NCBI GenBank assembly: GCA_028279275.1
Contig: JANQOB010000012.1
Span: forward strand, 84,203-148,202
Origin: Gammaproteobacteria bacterium
GTDB taxonomy: Bacteria > Pseudomonadota > Gammaproteobacteria > UBA4575
Direction: 5' to 3'
DNA: 64,000 bases
The notes under the pieces are model-generated. The model worked only from the letters and a program-made list of their open reading frames with translations. It was not told the DNA's origin and made no database searches. Shown in pieces: positions 58,286 to 64,000 of this stretch. Both the position numbers and the translations under genes were made by a program. Position 1 is the first letter of the stretch. Every line of letters begins with the position of its first letter.

Positions 58286-59398
58286 TTAAATTGGAGCAAA
58301 GTACTCGCCTAAAATAACTGGTTTATTGGCTCCAGTAACACTTGGGATATTTCCTACTTTGTTCTCGATACGTTGTTTAGCCAACCAAGCAAAAGCCATG
58401 GCTTCCATCCATTTTGAAGGCACTTCATAGTCACTTGTTTTTTGTATAGGTATGCCTTCAAGTTTATTTTGTAACTGCTCGACAAGATATTTATTTTCAC
58501 TTCCGCCGCCACACAATAAAACTTTTTTAGTTTGTGGGCACCACATTTCCATGCTGTCAGTAATAGTGTGAGTGGTTAATGCTAATAAAGTTGCTTGTAT
58601 GTTTTCTGGTGCAATAGCAGTGTTATAGTCATTGATATAATGTTGTATCCACTCATGATTGAAGTGTTCACGGCCTGTAGATTTGGGCGGCATCATAGAA
58701 AAATACTTGTCCTTTAACATTAATTCCAATAATTCAGAATCTATAGAGCCACTTCTAGCCCAGTCGCCATCTTGATCAAACGGTTGGCTTAAATGTTTTT
58801 GCGCCCATGAGTCCATTAACGTGTTTGCAGGTCCAGTGTCAAAACCAATGATGGGTTCGTCTTTTTTTGAAGGGAGTTTTGTAATGTTCGCAATGCCGCC
58901 TAAATTGAGTACAACACGTTCTTCATTTATGCTTTGTAAGGTTTCTGCATGATAAGCACTGGCTAAAGGCGCACCTTCACCACCTGCATCAATATCGGCT
59001 TGTCTAAGGTTACCAACAGTAGGAATCTTGGAAAGACTAGCAATGATTTGTGGTGAACCTATTTGAATAGAAACGGGTGGAACACCTTTTGGGTCATGAA
59101 AAACAGTTTGCCCATGACTTCCGATTGCAATTACATTATCTGCACTAACATTTGCTTGTTTGAGTAATTGTTTGACAGCTTCGAAGGATGTTTCTGCAAA
59201 TTGTTTATCAATTGAGCTAAAATTTTTAGGATGTTGACAAGCATCTATCAATACATTGATTTCACTTCGTAATTTTTTAGGAATACTTTGACTGTAGCTC
59301 GAAAGGATATGTGTATTGGATTTAGAAAAATCCATTAACACTGCGTCGATGGCATCTACGCTAGTGCCGGACATGAGTCCGACGAACAATTCGGACAT
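58286..59398 (-). CDS. anmK: Anhydro-N-acetylmuramic acid kinase AnmK
   Basis: Phosphorylates recycled anhydroMurNAc to MurNAc-6-phosphate. N-terminal GLMSGTSVDAIDAVL and the middle GSHGQTVFHDP, LNLGGIANITKLP and VGFDTGPANTL-like IGFDTGPANTLMD are AnmK-specific; the C-terminal VLLCGGGSENKYL is present. It is 370 residues. It is 17 bp from the M23 peptidase gene on the same strand. Together with mpl it shows peptidoglycan recycling. Confidence 0.96.
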   Translation of the reverse strand: MSELFVGLMSGTSVDAIDAVLMDFSKSNTHILSSYSQSIPKKLRSEINVLIDACQHPKNFSSIDKQFAETSFEAVKQLLKQANVSADNVIAIGSHGQTVFHDPKGVPPVSIQIGSPQIIASLSKIPTVGNLRQADIDAGGEGAPLASAYHAETLQSINEERVVLNLGGIANITKLPSKKDEPIIGFDTGPANTLMDSWAQKHLSQPFDQDGDWARSGSIDSELLELMLKDKYFSMMPPKSTGREHFNHEWIQHYINDYNTAIAPENIQATLLALTTHTITDSMEMWCPQTKKVLLCGGGSENKYLVEQLQNKLEGIPIQKTSDYEVPSKWMEAMAFAWLAKQRIENKVGNIPSVTGANKPVILGEYFAPI

Positions 59399-59415
59399 AA
59401 GGTTAATTTTACTCG

Positions 59416-60912
59416 CTAGAGATCTCGCATTACTAATGCGTTTTGAGTATACGCATCGAGCTGCACCACAAGCGGTTGAATAGATGCGGTGAATCGATCC
59501 ATTTCAGACTCAGGCAAGGGTTTTGCGCTCGGCAATTTTACTTTTAATGGATTGCGATGAACGCCATTTACGCGAAATTCATAATGTAAGTGTGGCCCGG
59601 TCGCGAGACCAGTACTACCAATGTAGCCAATGATTTGACCTTGTTTAACACGCGAACCGACTCCTGTTTTGCGTGCATACTTTGACATATGCGCATAGAG
59701 AGTGGTGTAAGTATTGCCATGACGAAGGATGATGGTTTTGCCATAGCCGCCTTTATTTCCACGATGCACAACTTTTCCATCACCCGTTGCTTTAATTGCT
59801 GTTCCAGTAGCTGCTGCATAGTCCACACCTTTGTGGGCACGAATTTTATTCAAAATCGGATGTTTTCTTCTTAAATTAAAATGTGAACTTATGCGAGCTA
59901 AGTCTACAGGGGTGCGCATAAAAGGTTTGCGCATACTTTTACCATCAGGAGAGTAATATTCGGTTTTAGCGTTGCTATCGGTGTAGCGGTATGCACGATA
60001 GGTTCGATTATCGTTTATAAATTCTGCTGCAATGATATTTCCATCACCTACTTTTTCACCATCTAGATATAACTCTTCATACATTACTGTGAAGCTATCG
60101 CCTTGTCGGATATCCAGCGCAAAATCGATGTCCCAGCCGAAAATGGCTGCGAGTGCCATGATTAAGCTGTCAGACATTCCTGCATCTTGCCCAGCAAGAA
60201 ATAATGATTGGTTAATGTTACCCGTTGCTATTTGAGAAATTTTATCTAGTTCACGGTCAGACTCTTCAAGAACAAAAGTTTCATTGTCTTTATATAAGAA
60301 AAGTGACTTGGTAATGCTTTTCTCAAGTTCTAATTTTTCAATACCGTCATTACCGAATGTAAAGTGTAATTTTTGTCCCGGATAGATTTTTTTGAATGGT
60401 CTAGCGTTTTTACCTAAGTTCAAAATTTTAGTGAGTTCAGTATGAATGTCGAGCTCGCTAAAAATCGATGAAAGTGTATCGCCTTTTTTTACGACAACTG
60501 TTATGTCGCTACTTTTAGAAACAGGCTCAGCAGCTGCAACATTTTCTGTTGTTTCGAGTGTTTCAAATTGGTTATGTATTGATTCATCGCGCAAAGCTAA
60601 TATTTGACTTTGGGTATTCTCTGTAACAGGCTTTAGCTTTAATTCGATGCTTCGTTGTTGACCTCTTAGTAGAGGTTCTTGAATCGTTTCAACTGATACA
60701 TCTTTTAAACTAGCAATATTTGTAGTGGCAGGTGTTGACTGATTAGAATGGGCTAGTACAACACTGACAATGAGAACTCCTATTAAAGCCAGCGCCGCTG
60801 AGATATAAATGGGAATATGGTGATTTACGCCCTTACGAGTTAACGCAACTTTTTTAAAGTCAGCCCCAATTAAAGAATTGTAATCCACGGAATTTACTTT
60901 AATTTTTGGCAT
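59416..60912 (-). CDS. M23 metallopeptidase with LysM (MepM-like)
   Basis: 498 residues. One N-terminal membrane helix (near residues 35-54, IYISAALALIGVLIVSVVL) is followed by a LysM/OapA-like module (KKGDTLSSIFSELDIH). A C-terminal M23 peptidase (from about residue 350) has metal ligands in HKGVDYAAA and GPHLHYEFRVNG. It probably cuts peptidoglycan cross-links in the periplasm. It is divergent from tyrS across 116 bp. Confidence 0.93.
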   Translation of the reverse strand: MPKIKVNSVDYNSLIGADFKKVALTRKGVNHHIPIYISAALALIGVLIVSVVLAHSNQSTPATTNIASLKDVSVETIQEPLLRGQQRSIELKLKPVTENTQSQILALRDESIHNQFETLETTENVAAAEPVSKSSDITVVVKKGDTLSSIFSELDIHTELTKILNLGKNARPFKKIYPGQKLHFTFGNDGIEKLELEKSITKSLFLYKDNETFVLEESDRELDKISQIATGNINQSLFLAGQDAGMSDSLIMALAAIFGWDIDFALDIRQGDSFTVMYEELYLDGEKVGDGNIIAAEFINDNRTYRAYRYTDSNAKTEYYSPDGKSMRKPFMRTPVDLARISSHFNLRRKHPILNKIRAHKGVDYAAATGTAIKATGDGKVVHRGNKGGYGKTIILRHGNTYTTLYAHMSKYARKTGVGSRVKQGQIIGYIGSTGLATGPHLHYEFRVNGVHRNPLKVKLPSAKPLPESEMDRFTASIQPLVVQLDAYTQNALVMRDL

Positions 60913-61028
60913 AAAATAACGTCCTTGTACCCATTGGTCAATGAATTTAACAAGTCTTAAGTTTCATCTAAAGGAGCGCTTATCTAACTGGTTGCAGACC
61001 TGGGGTAACCGGTTGTCGAGAGGTCAGA

Positions 61029-62237
61029 ATGACTGATAATACAGATATTGACGAGCTAACCCGCGGTTCTGATGAGGTTTTACTATTTGATGAGCTGAAA
61101 TCCAAGCTCCAAAAAGGCCGCCCACTTCGCATTAAAGCGGGTTTTGATCCCACCGCTCCAGACCTGCATCTGGGCCACACGGTATTAATCAATAAACTGC
61201 GTCAATTCCAGCTGGCGGGTCATGAAGTCATCTTTTTAATAGGGGATTTCACCGGCATGATCGGCGACCCCACAGGCAAGAGTGCTATGAGACCACCGCT
61301 GTCGAAGGCGGAGGTACTGGAAAATGCTGAAACCTATAAGCAGCAGATATTCAAGATACTCGACCCAGATAAAACCAAAGTAGTTTTTAATTCAGATTGG
61401 TGGATGAATAACGAAAAAACCACTGCTGCTTCGGTTATCAGTCTTGCTAGCAAGATGACCGTGGCACGTATGTTGGAACGAGATGATTTTGATAAACGCT
61501 ATAAAAGCGGTAAACCCATCGCCATTCATGAATTTTTATATCCTCTAGTACAAGGTTACGACTCAGTAGAACTTAAAGCAGATGTAGAACTTGGCGGCAC
61601 AGATCAGAAATTTAACTTACTTGTTGGAAGAGAATTGCAAAAAGAAAGTGGTCAAGAACCGCAAGTGATTATGACGATGCCAATTTTAGAAGGTTATACA
61701 CAAGGGAATGAAAAAATGTCTAAGTCTTTAGACAACTATATTGGGATTACGGATGCGCCAAATGAAATGTTTGGAAAGATTATGAGCATCGACGATGAAA
61801 AAATGTGGCGCTATTTTGAATTGTTAAGTTTCAAACCGCTCGCTGAAGTTGAGGAATATAAAAAACAGGTAAGAGGAGGTGCAAATCCACGGGATATTAA
61901 ATTTAATCTTGCCAAAGAAATTATAAAACGTTTCCACGATGAGCAGGCGGCCGAAAACGCACAACAAGATTTTATTCAACGTTTTCAAAAAGGTGCAATA
62001 CCAGATGATATCCCCGAGAAAACGGTTAATTGTGTAGACGGAAGAATTGCGATTGGAAATATTTTAAAAGATGCGGAGTTAGTGAATAGTACATCTGAAG
62101 CCATGCGAATGATTAAACAAGGTGCTGTAAAAATGGATGGGGAAAAAATTGAAGACCCTAAAAAAGTTTTCACAACAGGCATATGTGCGGTTTTTCAGGT
62201 AGGTAAGCGTAAATTTGCAAGAATAACAATTGACTAG
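61029..62237 (+). CDS. tyrS: Tyrosyl-tRNA synthetase
   Basis: Class I synthetase. The HIGH-type motif is HLGH in [12 protein letters not shown], and the second signature is KMSKS ([11 protein letters not shown]). A C-terminal S4 RNA-binding domain (from about residue 335) is present. It is 402 residues. It stands 24 bp before the MscS gene and near the rRNA promoters; tyrS-rrn adjacency also occurs in Pseudomonas. Confidence 0.96.
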   Translation: MTDNTDIDELTRGSDEVLLFDELKSKLQKGRPLRIKAGFDPTAPDLHLGHTVLINKLRQFQLAGHEVIFLIGDFTGMIGDPTGKSAMRPPLSKAEVLENAETYKQQIFKILDPDKTKVVFNSDWWMNNEKTTAASVISLASKMTVARMLERDDFDKRYKSGKPIAIHEFLYPLVQGYDSVELKADVELGGTDQKFNLLVGRELQKESGQEPQVIMTMPILEGYTQGNEKMSKSLDNYIGITDAPNEMFGKIMSIDDEKMWRYFELLSFKPLAEVEEYKKQVRGGANPRDIKFNLAKEIIKRFHDEQAAENAQQDFIQRFQKGAIPDDIPEKTVNCVDGRIAIGNILKDAELVNSTSEAMRMIKQGAVKMDGEKIEDPKKVFTTGICAVFQVGKRKFARITID

Positions 62238-62261
62238 TTTTAATTATGGAGTTGGTAAACC

Positions 62262-63638
62262 ATGGCAGAGTCAGAAAAAGTAGAAGCTACTGTTCCAGAA
62301 GACGTTGGGATTGATGCCACAGAGCTGGCAAGCAAACTTGATGTTGAAGAAATCCAGTTAATAGCTGAACAATCCCTACAACACCTGCTTGCATGGGCGC
62401 AAAGCCCACAATTTTATGCACAGCTCGGCTTGATTATCGCGGCAGTTATATTTGCTTACTTGGCCGCAAAACTTGTAGGTAAAAATTTTAAGGCTCCATC
62501 AGAACCTCCACAACCGGGTTCAATGAGCAAATGGCGTGGATTTTTATTTCGCTTAAAAGGAGTGCTATTTGCTCTTTTTTCGTTTGTGTTTCTAGGTGTT
62601 GCAGTTGCACTTAGCAATGCAATCGTTGACCAATCATGGTTGATTAAAATTGCACAGGGCCTCTCGATTGTTGCGGTTATCTATTCCATTAGCCGTCAAT
62701 TCATAAAAAGTGATGTTGTTAAAAAGTTCGTCAAATGGGTCATTATTCCAATTGCTATTTTGTATGTTTTTGGATGGCTAGATGATATTACGTCGTATCT
62801 TGATTCTATTAAGTTACAGCTTGGAAATATTTCTTTTTCACTTTATGCCGTTGCGCGGGTTCTAATATTTGGCTCGATTTTGTTTTGGTTGGGCCGTCTT
62901 TCTAATGACACAGGCAAAAGGTACATCCGTAAACAAGACAAATTAGAGGTTGGTACACGCGAAGTATTCGCGAAGTTATTTGAAATATTCCTTTTCTTAT
63001 TTATTTTTATTTTGTTGCTCCAAGTTATGGGCATCAATTTAACGGCGCTTGCAGTATTTGGAGGCGCACTTGGTGTGGGTCTAGGTTTTGGCTTGCAGTC
63101 TATAGCTTCAAACTTTATTTCAGGACTAATTATTCTATTAGATCGATCATTGACCGTGGGAGACTACATCGAGCTTGAAGACGGAAGGAGTGGAACAATT
63201 AGAGCGCTAAATATGCGTTCTACTATTTTGGAAACCTTTGATGGTAAAGACATCATGGTGCCGAATGAAGCGTTCATTACTACCAGCTTTACGAATTGGA
63301 CACATAAGAATAAACGACAGCGGTACGCAATAGAATTTCAAGTGGCCTACAGCACGGATATTGAAAAGCTTGTTGGAATTTTAAAAGAAGTTGTTGCGAG
63401 CCATCCAAAAGTATTGAGTGGCCCATTATATTCTGAAGAAGAACAACCTGATGCTGAAATCAGTGGATTTGGTGAGTCTGGAATCGATATGCTAATTGAG
63501 TTTTGGATGAACGCAATTGATGATGGACAAAATCGTGTGGGTGCTGATTTGAACATGATGATCTGGAAGGCATTAAAAGAAAATGATATCCACTTCCCGT
63601 TCCCGCAAAGAGAAGTGCGAATCTTAAATCCTAGCTGA
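62262..63638 (+). CDS. MscS-family mechanosensitive channel
   Basis: 458 residues. Several N-terminal helices come before the MscS core. The pore helix FGGALGVGLGFGLQSIASNFISG is followed by LLDRSLTVGDYIELEDG and the cytoplasmic cage domain, ending PFPQREVRIL. It is longer than E. coli MscS, so more like a mini-conductance paralogue. The N-terminus is acidic and Glu-rich before the first helix. Its stop is about 106 bp before the first rRNA promoter. Confidence 0.92.
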   Translation: MAESEKVEATVPEDVGIDATELASKLDVEEIQLIAEQSLQHLLAWAQSPQFYAQLGLIIAAVIFAYLAAKLVGKNFKAPSEPPQPGSMSKWRGFLFRLKGVLFALFSFVFLGVAVALSNAIVDQSWLIKIAQGLSIVAVIYSISRQFIKSDVVKKFVKWVIIPIAILYVFGWLDDITSYLDSIKLQLGNISFSLYAVARVLIFGSILFWLGRLSNDTGKRYIRKQDKLEVGTREVFAKLFEIFLFLFIFILLLQVMGINLTALAVFGGALGVGLGFGLQSIASNFISGLIILLDRSLTVGDYIELEDGRSGTIRALNMRSTILETFDGKDIMVPNEAFITTSFTNWTHKNKRQRYAIEFQVAYSTDIEKLVGILKEVVASHPKVLSGPLYSEEEQPDAEISGFGESGIDMLIEFWMNAIDDGQNRVGADLNMMIWKALKENDIHFPFPQREVRILNPS

Positions 63639-63744
63639 AGCCAAGATTTCCTGGCGATTAGGCAAAAACATAGAAAACTTTGACCGATTTAAAGGGCAAA
63701 GTGGGTAGTTTTTGTAGTTATAGCCAATCTAGATCTGTATACAC

Positions 63745-63772
63745 TTGACCTCTACCTGAAGCTCCCTATAAT
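63745..63772 (+). promoter_or_regulatory. rRNA operon promoter P1
   Basis: TTGACC at 63745-63750, a 16-base spacer, and a perfect TATAAT at 63767-63772. The following GCGCCCTCCGCG is a GC-rich discriminator very like that of the E. coli rrn P1 promoters, the basis of stringent (ppGpp) control. It lies about 70 bp upstream of the second promoter. Confidence 0.8.
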
Positions 63773-63840
63773 GCGCCCTCCGCGAATTAAATATCCCACC
63801 AAAAGTGGTCTATTTGTTTGCGGATTTTTTTGTCCTATCG

Positions 63841-63870
63841 TTGACAAAAACAAGATAAAAAACATATACT
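63841..63870 (+). promoter_or_regulatory. rRNA operon promoter P2
   Basis: A perfect TTGACA at 63841-63846, an 18-base spacer, and TATACT at 63865-63870. The stretch after it is AT-rich, so it lacks the stringent discriminator of P1. A tandem P1-P2 arrangement is the normal one for rRNA operons in this class. Confidence 0.78.
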
Positions 63871-63901
63871 TATATGTTCGCCTGTGCATATATGGCCAGG
63901 T

Positions 63902-64000
63902 GGTTTTTTAACAAATGAATAAGTGACTTGTGTGGGTGCCTTGATAGGTACCTTCATTTTATTTGAGGGTGATAACAATTCAGTTGAAGTGTGTTTTTAA
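63902..64000 (+). promoter_or_regulatory. rRNA leader with boxA-like element and hairpin
   Basis: GGTTTTTTAACA (63902-63913) matches E. coli boxA TGCTCTTTAACA at 9 of 12 positions and would bind NusB-S10. TTGTGTGGGTGCC (63928-63940) resembles the boxC region. GGTGCC (63935-63940) and GGTACC (63947-63952) form a six-pair hairpin with one G-U. The 16S gene should start just after the window. Confidence 0.8.

Overview
The window is chromosomal DNA from an AT-rich gammaproteobacterium. The evidence is gene order. A complete isc Fe-S operon runs into ndk-rlmN-pilW-rodZ-hisS-yfgM-bamB-der. Later come smc-zipA-ligA, thiD-thiE-hemL, and hemJ / argC / bactofilin / erpA / anmK / M23 peptidase / tyrS placed immediately before an rRNA operon. 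I recall the last arrangement from Pseudomonas, but base composition and several insertions differ, so this is a relative outside the well-known genera. I cannot name the species. The organism makes lipid A (lpxA, lpxD), has type IV pilus and cell-shape genes (pilW, rodZ, bactofilin), and shows no phage, transposon, CRISPR array or tRNA gene here.

Layout. 1-4790: iscS (cut by the window edge), iscU, iscA, hscB, hscA, fdx, iscX. 4981-12877: ndk, rlmN, pilW, rodZ, hisS, yfgM, bamB, der, with ispG missing from its usual place. 12904-14847: small unknown or membrane genes and an SGNH lipoprotein. 14976-20706 (minus strand): TgpA transglutaminase, DUF58, MoxR, then an ECF sigma factor with a membrane partner. 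20860-31137: aminotransferase, lipoprotein, cysZ, queF, smc, zipA, ligA, PilZ. 31262-39439: lpxA, mpl, a Ser/Thr kinase fused to a cyclic-nucleotide-binding-like domain, a LON-domain protein, thioredoxin, an ABC exporter, a secreted hydrolase and a cupin. 39436-45256: hemL, thiE, thiD, a rubredoxin gene of only 56 codons, an aldolase, a sugar or nucleoside kinase, a HAD phosphatase and rppH.

45260-51458 is an iron-homeostasis region: bacterioferritin, Bfd, a PepSY membrane protein, a periplasmic FMN-binding protein with a flavinylation motif, a porin, Fur, HemP and two unknown genes. At least four Fur-box-like sequences lie in it. The last one sits at the centre of a perfect 25-bp inverted repeat. 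51445-63638 holds hemJ, a ClC antiporter, argC, bactofilin, erpA (with a strong IscR-type site), lpxD, a truncated globin, anmK, an M23 peptidase, tyrS and an MscS channel. The last 260 bases are an rRNA operon control region: tandem promoters, a boxA-like element and a leader hairpin. The 16S gene itself starts beyond the window.

The genes fit together as Fe-S assembly (Isc, ErpA), iron storage and release (Bfr, Bfd), Fur-controlled iron and heme uptake with a likely extracytoplasmic reduction step, and heme synthesis (HemL, HemJ). The PepSY-FMN-porin module and the Fur-centred inverted repeat are the parts least explained by textbook knowledge. Most of the rest is conserved core genome.
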